Below are positions 21,345 to 31,991 of a DNA stretch of 64,000 nucleotides, piece by piece (the stretch's first letter is position 1; each line of letters starts with the position of its first letter). A program made the position numbers and the translations under genes. A model generated the notes under the pieces. That model saw only the letters and a program-made list of their open reading frames with translations. It did not search any database and was not told where the DNA came from. Source of the DNA: Siphonodentalium dalli (Eukaryota > Mollusca > Scaphopoda > Gadilida > Siphonodentaliidae); NCBI GenBank assembly GCA_032622095.1, contig CP136067.1, forward strand, positions 201,496,181 through 201,560,180. The letters are read 5' to 3'.

Positions 21345-23690
21345 TAAAATATGGTAGGTGATCTCCAAACCATCGAGCAAATTAAAATTGTCTTTCTTAT
21401 TTACCGTTTGCTTTTTGAAAGTTGTCGCAGGCTTTTGTGAATGATCCCATCCATAGTAATTCATTAGTAATTGTATATTTCCTGATCGAATAGCATTTTC
21501 TCCACGCACTCTGTTAAAATATATAGCACTAGCAGATTAGCCCGCCACTGGCGGCAATTGTCAGAAACATGACAATTTTTAATTTTTTTAATTAATTTTT
21601 TTAATTAATTTTGTTAATCAATTTTGTTAGTTAATTTTTTATTTAATTTTTTATTTAATTTTATTGTTTTTCAACGAGTTAATTGTGCCTTTTTAATTTA
21701 CTGGCTTTTTAAATAAAAAATTTTAATTAATTTTTTAATTTAATTTTTTGTTTTTCATTAATTTTTTGTTTTCAATTTGACCCGATTTGACTTTGAATTG
21801 ATCATGAATTTTTTGTTTTTCATAAAAAAAAAAAATTTAATTTGACCTTGAATTGATCATTTTCAAGGTCAAGGTCAGGTCGGGGTCACAATTTAACCCG
21901 TCCATAACACTTCCCGTAGGTAGCAAGTTTGAGCTCAATCGGTTCGAGTCTATATAGGACACACACATATATATCATTTGTGGGTACCCGTTACAAGGTG
22001 AAGATCACCTCGGGCGGAAAAACTGACCCGATGAAAATGTCCCCCGTTCCTAGGAACCCCTAAGTACGTAAGAATCACACACAGAAGCGAAAAGCGTGTT
22101 CCATTTCGAGCGATAACGTAAACAAAAGCCGTATGCGAAAGCCGAAGGGAATAAAGAGCGTTAACCAGTTAACGAACCCAAATATGGAAGATATAAGGAG
22201 CGTTTAGCGTTATTGCGTTAAGCACTCACGGCCAATGACGATAACTGGGGAGTGGATAAGGGGTGAAGGAGTCGTCGCACGGGCTCCAAAACGCCACGAC
22301 GATCATTCCCGTGGCTTTTTACCCTTAGATAGAAAGTTTGAGGTAAATCTGTCCAACCATTTCCAATGCTTTCACAACCAAATCCATATCAATATATACA
22401 AAGTGTGTACTTCCTCATACAACTACCACTTTCCATACTCTCTGTTAATCTTGAGAGGCTGATATTCCAGTTCGTGGTGTGTTCTAGTCTTAAAATTGGG
22501 TAGTGTCCTAAAACAGTAAACAATCACATGTTTTAATTGCCGGTCGCTTTCTGTTATGTATCACTGGCTGTCAACAATAGTGTATTACCTTATATAATAG
22601 TCATGTGTACACACCGTCGTTTGACATCGGGGCACATCTATTCAGTTTGTGACGGGTGCAATCGTTTACATGGTAGAGGGTCCATCAAAACCGTGAAAAT
22701 TCTCCTTTATCGTTTGTCAGCAGCTTTTTGTAAGGTGTTGCATGCTTTCGTGAACCAACCTATCATTAAATATTGCATCTTTTCTGATAGAACAGCTATT
22801 CCACCAAAATGTATGATGATATTGATAGAATATCCCTGTCGAAGGTTCTAGACTTCAAATAGGGATTGGGTGTCCCCTGAGACAGTGAAAATTAGCCTTT
22901 TTTGTTTGCCACCCTCTTTTTGTAAAGTTCAATAGATTTTCGTAAACTATCCCATCTATAAAAATGTGTATTTCCTGATATGATACATTTCCCCACACCA
23001 TCAGTTAATATGGAAAGCATATCATTTTAGTTCGTGGCGTGTTTAAGACTTCAAATGGGATAGTGGGGTCCTCAAAACAGAACATTCTCCTTTCGTATTT
23101 GCCAGCCACTTTTTGTAAAAATGCCCCAGGACTTCGGGGGAACCAACCCACCCATACAAATTGTATGTTCCCCAATAGCACTACCTTTCGTTCACACACC
23201 CAGCTAATTTGAGAATATATAACTTCAGTTTACGGTGTATCCGAAATATTAAATGGGTTAGAATTAGCCTTTCTCGTTTGCCAGCCGCTTTTTGTGAAGA
23301 TTTCCCAGACATTCGGAACCAACCGATATGTAAAGATGTGTATTTCCTGATATAGCATCCACTTTTCTAAACCCGCAGTTAAAATTGGGAGCATATCCTT
23401 TCAGTTTGTAGTGTTTTCAAGACTTCAAATGGGGTAGGGGCATCAACGCAAAGAAAATTCACATTTCCTATTTTCCAGCTGCCTTTTGTAAAGTGCCCTA
23501 GATTTTCGGGAATCACTCATACAAATTATATATAATCCATGACAACACTCTCTTTCGTCAACTCATTTAATATTGAGAGCACATACCTTTCAGTTTGTGG
23601 TGTATTTAAGACTTTAAATGGGGTAGGGTCGTCAAAACAAAGAAAATTATTCAACTTTCTTATTTGCCAGCCGCCTTTTTTAATGTGCCC
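21345..23690. repeat. degenerate satellite, about 190-bp units, interrupted once
   Basis: Recurring anchors TTTGCCAGCC(G/A)CTTTTTGTAAAG, CAAACCAACC-like, TGTATTTCCTGATA, TTCAGTTTGTGGTGT and AAGACTTCAAATGGGG are spaced about 180-195 bp from roughly 22538 to 23690 (anchors near 22716, 22906, 23099, 23279, 23474, 23664). One more unit at 21345-21530 is separated by an insertion at about 21535-22345. Units are strongly diverged. Confidence 0.85.
21535..22345. repeat. insertion within the 190-bp satellite: AT-rich tract plus unknown sequence
   Basis: About 21575-21850 is dominated by TTTTTAATTAATTTT-like tracts. It is followed by TTGACCTTGAATTGATCATTTTCAAGGTCAAGGTCA, a short inverted repeat of TGACCTTGA half-sites (21842-21876), and an unassigned GC-richer stretch to about 22340 with ATAAAGAGCGTT. 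No TSD recognised. Confidence 0.5.
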
Positions 23691-24119
23691 TATATGTTTT
23701 ATTACATTTTATACTTTGACAAATAGAATATGAAAAATGACAAGAGTTAATCCGGATGGGAGCACAAGTTATTCAGCATAGAGTATTGCTCCTCTCCCTT
23801 AACAATATTGAAACGCATAATAATATGTATATACTGTATTATGTTTGGTCTAAAAGTTTGCTTAGTTGGAATGCAGTACCTAAAAAGGGAATCGAGATTC
23901 AGGGTGAGGTCTAGAGTTGTGAGGGGACAGATATCACGGAGATAATGTAGATCCTATGGGGCGAGATGAGCCGAGACTTTTGATAACAATATGGGCGAAT
24001 ACATAGGCGAAGATATAGGATTATTGGGATTTTGAGAGTTTTCCGTCAATGGAATCTACCTGACGATGTAATGAACGTTTACGTGCTGCTAAACAATTTA
24101 GCATTTAGTGTATTGATAT

Positions 24120-24300
24120 ATTACTTTGACCGAAGATGATATTTTCAACGCTATCAACAAAAAATTCCATATTTAGTCAAAGGTGTTGGAGGAATAGTAA
24201 CCGCATTTCTTCAAATAATGGGCACTTGAAGAAAAAATGCAAAGCTTCGTCAATTTAAAACCCGCATTGACAGTGGGCTGGAAATATAGTTTCCAAGTTT
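24120..24300 (-). pseudogene. LINE ORF2 C-terminal fragment
   Basis: The minus-strand reading gives NLETIFPAHCQCG, a stop, then DEALHFFFKCPLFEEMRLLFLQH. This corresponds to the CSCG...DAYHYFFMCPLYQRER Cys-His knuckle near the end of the LINE ORF2 at 31992-35402. Short, broken and not functional. Confidence 0.75.
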
Positions 24301-24525
24301 ATCAACATTTAACATATCTATTGTCACCCACTATATAAATGAATAATAGTATGCACATCGGGTTACATTAAATATGTTGAGCGCATATGCACTGCCTCTC
24401 AACAATATCACAACAGTCATGTTTTAACAGCCGCTTGGTTGTCTGATAAACATATCAAAATACAAATTCGCCATAAGTATACACATACAGAACAAGTAGA
24501 GACAATAGTTGCATAAATATTGGTC

Positions 24526-25015
24526 AAGTATCAACAATGTGTCTACTGAACAGCCTCTATACGATATCTCAACACAACTGTAAAAGATAACGTCGATTTT
24601 CTCAGTTGTTCGTAACATGAATAGATATAATTTCAACATTATTACATGAAGCACAATTCCGTGAAGTTGGTATGTAGATGGTATTCAAGAACGCACAATG
24701 TCAAATCGAATTTGGTCCAATGATTTTTCATAGAGCTTTGCTGATTATTCGACTTATATAATAATTCGCAGTTAACAAGTATCAACAATGTGTCTCCTGA
24801 GCTGTCTGAGCAGCCTCATAAGATATCTGAACACCACTTTGAAAAATAACGACCATTTGCTCAGTAGTTCGCAACGTGAATAGAAATGATTTCTCGTAAA
24901 TATGTTCAAGTATGAACACAACCAGGAGGTCGATGACTTACATACACTCGAGCCAAAACGTCCGCTATTAAGAAGTCTGAACAAGGAAGTTGTTAATTGT
25001 TGCTTGGTTTCTTGA
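24526..25015. repeat. direct duplication, about 250 bp apart
   Basis: AAGTATCAACAATGTGTCT...CAGCCTC.TA(C/A)GATATCT...CTCAGT.GTTCG(T/C)AAC at about 24526 recurs at about 24777. Copies diverged by roughly one fifth by eye. Confidence 0.7.
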
Positions 25016-25640
25016 AGTGACATTCAAATTGACGTACGTGATACTTGTGAAAATTGGAAAGTCACTCGTTTCTATTCCCAAACGATTTCGTTAATAAAAA
25101 CTGTGATTCAGACTCTTGTATCGAAGTGCTCCAAACCTAATCGTCACTCCGGTGGTTACACTTTCTTTGAATCATAGCACATATTTCCTATACAATGCGA
25201 TAATAGCACGGTATTTGTTGTGCTCCTCTCCTCATCCCTGACGGGGACGCCGCCACATTGCAACATATGTATCCTTAAACCACAGCATTATACTCGTAGC
25301 TATACCATGGATATGACTACACATAAGTTTGGTAGAAACCGCCAACAATAAAACTGTTCATTCACTCTGTGGCAATTTTCCCCACCGTCCTGATTCGGGT
25401 GGTGCGCCATTTATGTATCTGTAAACGACGTATTCAAATTGATGTACTAGAGTCCTTTCGCAAAATCACGAATACAATTACGGATATGGAGATATCCTGC
25501 CAGTATACGGCCAAAATTTGATTTTTACGCATGGGGTTCTTATGTGAGACGTAATATACCCCACTCAGTTAATTATGTGCAGATGTGTCAATAATTAGCT
25601 TAGGGTCGCTCTAACATTATCCGTGCATACAGAATTACCT

Positions 25641-26340
25641 GTTATCAATAAAATATGTTGTTGTTGTAACTGGAGTCTGGAAGTCTAAACATATCTGTAA
25701 TCAATCAAACAGCATCTCGGGACACCCCTGTCAGTACACGATTCATATCGGGTCACATTAAGATCAATTAGAAAATTGTTGTAAAGTCGTTATCAAAAAT
25801 ATGTAATTTTTCGACCAAAACGTGTTTGGGGGACTGTTCAAACTTTCTGTTAACTTCTTTCTCCGTATGCTTATTAGATAACTACTACACCATATGGATT
25901 AAATATGTTGGCGTTATTACAATATCCGTTTAAATGATAATGTATGAAAACAAATATTTCCGTGAAAAAGAGAGATTTTTCAGCATAAAATAAATGTTTC
26001 GGCTCAAATGGCAGGAAAATCCAAATTAACCAGCACTTTTTTCCTATAAAGTAGAGATATGGTATGATGTGGTAATATTAACACAAACAATATTGGCAAA
26101 TAAGTTAGAACTTCGCCACAGCGTTCGCCTGACCAAAATCGTTAAATTCTGGAAATAGTGACTGGTGGGTATCTTTCATCGTCGATTTGACAATGGCCAC
26201 CACCAATTCCGATATTTTTCACTATCAATTTCGTGAACAATATATGTTTCTCCTACAAAAACAATGGTTTCAACTTGTTCTACCGTGGATAGGGGTACCC
26301 GACCACGTTTGGCGTTTGGTCGCTGCACTATGTAGTTATA
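25641..26340. repeat. right long inverted repeat of the 6-kb element
   Basis: Partner of 20290-21024, ending CGCTGCACTA at 26331-26340. Confidence 0.85.
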
Positions 26341-27970
26341 TTGTAAAGCACGTTTGGTTCTATAAATATCTTTGGCTATATCCATGGGGTGCCTTGTCGT
26401 ATGTTGCACAAAAGTATAAGGTAAATGTTCTTTATATATGTAGTACTGTATAGCCCTTGATTGTGTATGGTATATTGCCACACGCACGATATGGAAACGT
26501 CTTCATTGAAACTGATAGACGGTGGTATGCATCAGTCTATGGTTCATATTATCAGTGCAGAGACAAGCATTCGACTTCTCCCATAACTTTATTCTGAAGG
26601 TTATTTTGAAATGGTAATCAATATTAATTTTAAAACATTTGAAGCCTGGCTTCCGCGCTTTAGAGCGACGCAGATACGTAACTTTGAAAATATGTTTTCC
26701 GGAACGAGCTTCCGATACATGATACGTAATATGTCTTGGATGGAACTTGCTTAACGTCGCTAACCTCGATACGTTACTGTTGTTAGTCATCCGGATGATA
26801 GCAATATACAAGGGTATCAATGAAGATGTTTCCACATTATGCGTGGTAGACCAACACTAAAGGGATATACAGTAGTAACTATATCAATTGTCTTTCACGT
26901 AGACTTCATCGTACTAAACCTGTTGTTTGTGCACTAGGATCTGACTAAAAAGCAAATCAGGTTTCGTAACAATTGACATGGATCGTAATGGAACGTTGTG
27001 GAACGTGATGGAACGTGGCGGAACCATGAATGCATCTCTAACAGTCTAACCCTTTCTATACTACTTGGATTCCCCCCTCAATTATAAAATTATACATTGC
27101 AACATTATTTTTGTAAATTTAAATGATAAGTTCAACAGTTGTTTAACTTATTATCTGAACATTTCCTATGTGATAACTTCTCATTCCTATAAAGGAATAT
27201 TCTATATCGTAGTCAATATATAATGTTCAAAAGTTAAGCCCCCTCCTGTAGTCAGCCCACATGCGAAAGTATTTATGACCCACCCACGAGTATGTATGAG
27301 TTTACTATACAATTTACGTAACATTCAGTCAGTTGCCAGGTTTGGTAGTGGGATTGTGGTGTTATGGACAGAATTTTACTACTGAGCCAAGACTCAGATA
27401 CGCATTAATTCTAGCGCCAAAATTTGTAAAGATGACAACTTGCATCACATCGCTATACTTATGCTTTCAGTTATCTTGTATACGACTGCCGATGCGAAGA
27501 CCACAGGTGCCTGTCCTTGCATAACAAATGTGGACCGATAATGTATAAATCAAAGACAAACTTGGTGGACTTTCCTGAAAAGAGCCCAGTTGGAAACCCC
27601 ATCGTACATGCATTGGACATTCCTGGCAGGGGAGTAGTCAGCCACCGCCAGACAACATATGTCGAGCAAGCGTGTGACATGCCCGGTAGACGAGAAGTCA
27701 ACCGATAGTCACTACCAGACAACACTGCCCATCCGCAACATGCTTTGGTAGCAGGAATTAAAAAATAAGTGGGAGCATATCGACATTTTAGAAATTCGAA
27801 AGCTTATAAGAGACGTTGCATGTGCACGACGAGGTCCCAACATATATTATGTATGACATATACCACAATTGAAGTTTTATTGACTATAATTCCAAAATGA
27901 ATGGCTTAAATTAAGATCAATGCCTTCCGTGGATGATTTTCTGTATAACGTTTACATACTTCATATACTA
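26341..27970. other. gene A intron 2: no gene seen
   Basis: AT-rich. 26985-27020 holds a 10-11 bp minisatellite (GGAACGTxxTGGAACGTG). About 27600-27720 holds two diverged copies of GACAT(T/G)CC(T/C)GG.AG.....AGTCA(G/A)CC. Open frames at 26176-26487 and 26503-26835 look random. Confidence 0.55.
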
Positions 27971-27973
27971 TAT

Positions 27974-28065
27974 GTTACGGGATGCTTAGTGGTCGGATAT
28001 GAGGCGAAGTGAGATCAATATTAGCCTCGGATGACACCATATCCGACCACTAACCGTCCCGTAAC
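27974..28065. repeat. 28-bp inverted repeat with 36-nt spacer
   Basis: Arms 27974-28001 and 28038-28065, starting GTTACGGGA and ending GGTCGGATATG, differ at two central positions. Confidence 0.88.
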
Positions 28066-28466
28066 GTATTTATTATGTCAGTGGATAAAATCCACATATT
28101 CCTTTAATTAATCGTCGTTGTAATTTATTTTAGTTTGGTAAGTTAAATATGTCGCCTATGGCCATTAACTTAAGTAGGACAACTTGTTGAGTTTGGTAGT
28201 TAATTTATGAGTCTTTAGAATTCCTCGAATGTATCGCATGCATGTTTTGGTATATGGTACTATGTCTTTAAAGTCGCAGAAGATGGTGGATAAGTACCTA
28301 ATATTTATTTCATATGGGGTCACTGACCTAATATGGGTTCATATTCCGTCACTAATTATAGACGCTAATTGACTAATCGCAAGACGGATGAAAATGGTAT
28401 GGGCTTCACTTGTTTTGAAAAGTATATCGTCACTCTGCTACCCTTTACCCAACAGAACGGCCCTGT

Positions 28467-28700
28467 GCCAATGCATTCTCTTATATATGCGAGTCGACCA
28501 TAGGTCGCCTCGCATATATAAGAGAATGCATTGGCTTAACACATATTAAAAATGATAAAATTGTCAAAGAATGTAAGAAACAATTCTAAAATTGTTAAAG
28601 AATGTAAGAAAAAATGGTAAAAAGTGTTTAGGCCAATGCATTCTCTTATATATGCGAGGCGACCTATGGTCGACTCGCATATATAAGAGAATGCATTGGC
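28467..28700. repeat. compound foldback element 2 (paired 69-nt palindromes)
   Basis: Palindromes at 28467-28535 and 28632-28700, each exactly 69 nt, are mutual inverted copies separated by 96 bp. The outer borders are CCCTGTGCC / GGCACAGGG. The spacer (AAATTGTTAAAGAATGTAAG) matches part of the spacer in element 1. Located in intron 2 of gene A, about 260 bp from exon 2. Confidence 0.92.
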
Positions 28701-28850
28701 ACAGGGCATAACTGTAACAATCACAATGTGGTCAAGGATATCCATATTTGTATGGTTCTATTGAGACAGACCGAAGATATTTTAGACTGTTGAAGCTTTA
28801 TTTGGCCGTTTTGTTGGGTAAAGGGTTAATTAAGAGATTTATCCCACAGG

Positions 28851-28913
28851 GAGCCTCACACAGATGGAAGCATGCACTGTAGAGTGTCGTCTGCTCCAGT
28901 CTATGTGGGGCTC
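28851..28913. repeat. 63-nt conserved hairpin motif, copy 2
   Basis: GAGCCTCACACAG ... CTATGTGGGGCTC with the AGAGTGTCGTCTGCTC centre, same length as 18651-18713. It sits 50 bp from lectin exon 2 on the intron side. Confidence 0.75.
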
Positions 28914-28963
28914 TCTATGGTATACTGCCAGAATGTAGATACGGTCCAGGAATTGCTACATAC

Positions 28964-29158
28964 CAATTCCATGCTCATCCATGAAGAGTCCGAGTGTCTC
29001 CCACATATCTCTGTTCTCCACAACAACAAGGTGTCCACCCAACTGGGTACATATCTGCTTTGCTTCGGTGTGATTCACCAATGGTCCTGTTGGGTACGCC
29101 GTATAGAATTGGCAACCGGGTACACCAGTCATATTGTATCCTGCTTCGTCGGCGGAAA
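28964..29158 (-). CDS. lectin-like gene A, exon 2 (N-terminal half of CTLD)
   Basis: Internal exon of 195 nt, phase 1 at both ends. The acceptor ends TTTCAG (29159-29164); the donor is GTATGT (28958-28963). It encodes SADEAGYNMTGVPGCQFY, TAYPTGPLVNHTEAKQICTQ, LGGHLVVVENRDMWETLGLF: first CTLD Cys (QIC), amphipathic helix and LGGHLVVVE. It differs from gene B exon 2 by an extra Cys (GCQFY in place of GSQFY). Joined in phase between 44674-44989 and 19836-20056 it completes one CTLD of about 115 residues. A TTAA MITE (29189-29694) begins only 30 bp upstream of the acceptor, so the element may supply part of the branch or pyrimidine region. Confidence 0.87.
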
Positions 29159-29188
29159 CTGAAACTGCGGTGAGTAGTGATATATTAA

Positions 29189-29694
29189 ATATACGGGCGG
29201 CGTTGGCGGTGGGTATGCTGTTAAAATATTTACCCTCTGTCAAAAACCGCCATAAACAGAAAGAATAGTAAAATATAGACAATTTTGTTCTTATACCAAT
29301 CATAAATATGGCATAAACAGTATTTTATTGTCAAATGTTTTTATTTGTTATGTAAACAAAAGCAAAAAACGTTACAGAACCTGGCTTTTGATTAGATCCG
29401 GATATGGTAAACATAAAGAGCGTTATTTGTTACTGTTTTCCTTATATGGAAATAACAAAGAGCGTTTATATCATTTGTGTGTGATTAACCAATAGAATTG
29501 CGCTGTGATCAAACTTCTGTAACACGAACAGGCTCTTGTTTACGTACACCATCGTACTTCCTGATGACAATATACTATTTATGCGCTCATTATGTTTGGC
29601 ATATGAACAACACTATATATATTTTAATATTCCTTTGTTGATGGCGATTTGAACAAAAATATGAATATATCTGCAACGAACGTCGCCCGTGCCT
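29189..29694. mobile_element. MITE family 1, copy 2 (506 bp, TTAA target duplication)
   Basis: TTAA at 29185-29188 and 29695-29698; left end ATATACGGGCGGCGTT, right end complement AGGCACGGGCGACGTT. High similarity to the 6178 copy throughout. Inserted in gene A intron 1, directly upstream of the exon 2 acceptor. Confidence 0.9.
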
Positions 29695-29699
29695 TTAAG

Positions 29700-30692
29700 T
29701 AAATAACTCATATTTCACTCAAAAAAATTTAGTTACAAAACATTGTTTGGTTTATTCAAGGTTGGGTTATTGTTGGGTAATTATTCCAAAGTTGGGTTCA
29801 ATTGTTGGGTTAGATTGTTGGGTTAAGTGGAGACGACATGACAAGTATAATTGCCATAGATTGACCCGTAAAGCCAACATGACGTATATAACGTCATAAA
29901 CCGTGCCGTGACATCTTCTTTAGTTTTCATTACGCTAACTAAAGTCATTGGTCTAAATTAAACCAGTATGCCTAAATCACATGGGAATTCTTTGGGAGTT
30001 GTGATGTTGACAGTTCTATTTCGTCTCGTTGGTCCACTTCCGATTCCGCAATTAGCAATCTCCAGACAGTTACTAAAGTCACGTGTCAGTTTCACAAGAA
30101 AACGTACACCCCACCAGAATTTGGTTCATATATAGAACTATGTTGCTATGGTTATTTATTGATATATGTTTTCTCTAACAAACACAACGTTCGGTTAACT
30201 TAACTCAATGTTTGGTTACTTTTTTCTAACCCAGCAATCAAGCTCAACGATTAGTCTGATTCGGTTACAGTTTAACTAAACTTTAGTTATATTTGTTTTT
30301 GATTGTTGGTCCATGTAAATACATTGTGGAACTGTCGATTGTTTCCATGGGAGATTTAGATTGCACCATTCCTGAAAGTTAGACTGTTCTATCTGCAATA
30401 TAGACCAAATATCCGAATGTAAGACTCCCACTTTGTTCATGCTAAATTGTTCTATCTTCACGCCGGCGGAAAATCCTCGTTTTATAAAATAATACAACAG
30501 CTACAGATATACAACTTATAATGAATACGAAACACATGTATAGGAATGTATTTAAATACATTTTATGTTTTCTAACATAGACAAATTACCACTATGAGCA
30601 CACCCATGCAAGTCGAACAGTATTAGCGATGTATTTTCAAGCACACCATTCGGAAATCTTTGATCACATGGTCTGAGTCAATGTGTTTCATT
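29700..30692. other. gene A intron 1 segment: no gene seen
   Basis: 29755-29830 has repeated TTGGGTTA blocks and 30180-30260 loosely complementary AACCCA/GGTTA blocks. Otherwise ordinary AT-rich sequence. Confidence 0.55.
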
Positions 30693-31504
30693 GGTGACAT
30701 GGAGAAGGCGAAGACATAGAGCAGGCGATGATATAGACACGCCGGTTACATATAGAAGGCGAGGACATAGAGAAGGCGATGACATAGGCAAGGCGAGGAC
30801 ACAGAGAAGGCGAGGACACAGAGAAGTCTATGATATAAAGAATGCGATGGCACAGAGAAGTCTATGATATAAAGAAGGCGATGGCATAGGGAAGTCGAGG
30901 ATATAGACAATTTTATGACATATAGAAGGGGATTATATAGAGAAGGCGAGGACATAGAGAAGGCGAGGGCATATCTAGAAGGCGATGAGATAGAGAAGGC
31001 GATGAGGTAGAGAAGGCGATGTCATAGAGAAGGACAGGGCTTGGAGAATGCGAGGGCATAGAGAAAGCGGTGGCATGGGGAATCCGAGGGCATAGAGAAG
31101 GCGAGGGCATATGGGAGGCAATGAGATATAGAGAAGGCGATGAGGTAGAGCATGCGATGAGGTAGAGAGAGAAGGCGATATCATAGAGAAGGGCAGGGCA
31201 TGGAGAAGGCGAGGACACAGAGAAGGCAATCACATAGAGAAGGCGATAATATAGAGAAGGCGAGGACATACATAATGCGAGGACATAGAGAAGAAGATGA
31301 CATAAAGAAGGAGATAACATAGAGAAGGCGAGGATATATAGAAGACGAGGACATACAGAAGACGAGGATAGAGAGAAGGCGATGACATAAAGAAGGCGAG
31401 GACATGGAGAAGGCGATAACATAGACATGTCGAGGACAAAGAGATGATGACATGGAGAAGACGAAGACATAGAGAAAGCGATGACATAGAGAATGCGATG
31501 ATAT
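30693..31504. repeat. 17-bp minisatellite, block 1 (about 45 units)
   Basis: Units of AGAAGGCGAGGACATAG with many point variants (GATGACATAG, CACAG, ATATAA). Because 17 is not a multiple of three, all minus frames stay open for long stretches and read as 17-residue repeats (SSPSLCHRLLYVLAFSM type); these are not genes. The array resumes at 43242-43292 and 43783-44105, the first break being the LINE locus. Confidence 0.95.
31493..31504. repeat. target-site duplication of the LINE, left copy
   Basis: ATGCGATGATAT, identical to 43242-43253. Caveat: both lie in the same minisatellite, where similar units recur. Confidence 0.65.
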
Positions 31505-31991
31505 GACTTGACTTGAAACATATTTTATTTGCAAAATATACAAAAGGGATTGAGGCACAAGTTTTTGCAACTTATGAAGCCCCTCTCCAAATACAATATT
31601 GTAACACACATGTGATCAAGATGACGGTACAAACTTATTTACATGGTGAGAAGTTATGGGAGATATAGTGTGTAGCGCCTTCCAGAGATGATCCAACATG
31701 AGATTGCTTCTTATCTGTGAGAAAATTGGTATTTGAAGAATGTCACTATTTTATTAATGTTGGAATGATTGACAAGTGCCAATATATTATCTATTCTAAG
31801 CACTTTTATGTTGGTTGTAAAATATAATGGTACACTTGATTCGTTCTCTATTTTGTTATTGTTGTGCTCTGGAAGGCAATACAGATGATAAATCAGAATG
31901 AGATGTTTGAATGGGAGGTTTGTCCACTTGTGAGGTAAAAGTTGAAATTCCGGAAGCAAGTATAGATTCGCAAATAAGATAAATATAATCA

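Larger units (their letters stand above)
20290..26340. mobile_element. 6-kb noncoding element with about 700-bp terminal inverted repeats
   Basis: The left arm 20290-21024 aligns with the reverse complement of 25641-26340. Landmarks: TAGTGCAGCG at both ends, TACCC...GGTAGAACAAGTTGA, GGAATTGGTGGTGG, AAAATCCAAATTAACCA, CCAAACACG and ATTTTATTGATAACA. The interior has no open gene and contains a 190-bp satellite, an AT-rich insertion and a LINE fragment. TGT borders both ends, possibly a 3-bp target duplication. It lies in intron 2 of gene A. A nonautonomous DNA transposon is the likely origin; the superfamily is unknown. Confidence 0.85.

Noticed and set aside
20290-26340. CACTA-type transposon, because CACTA appears at the right end
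   Set aside because: CACTA elements begin CACTA and end TAGTG; here the left end begins TAGTG and the right end finishes CACTA, the opposite orientation.
30913-31609. Long minus-strand open frames of up to 202 codons with 17-residue repeats
   Set aside because: They follow from a 17-bp minisatellite without stop codons in the unit; several frames are open at once and none shows domain or splice evidence.
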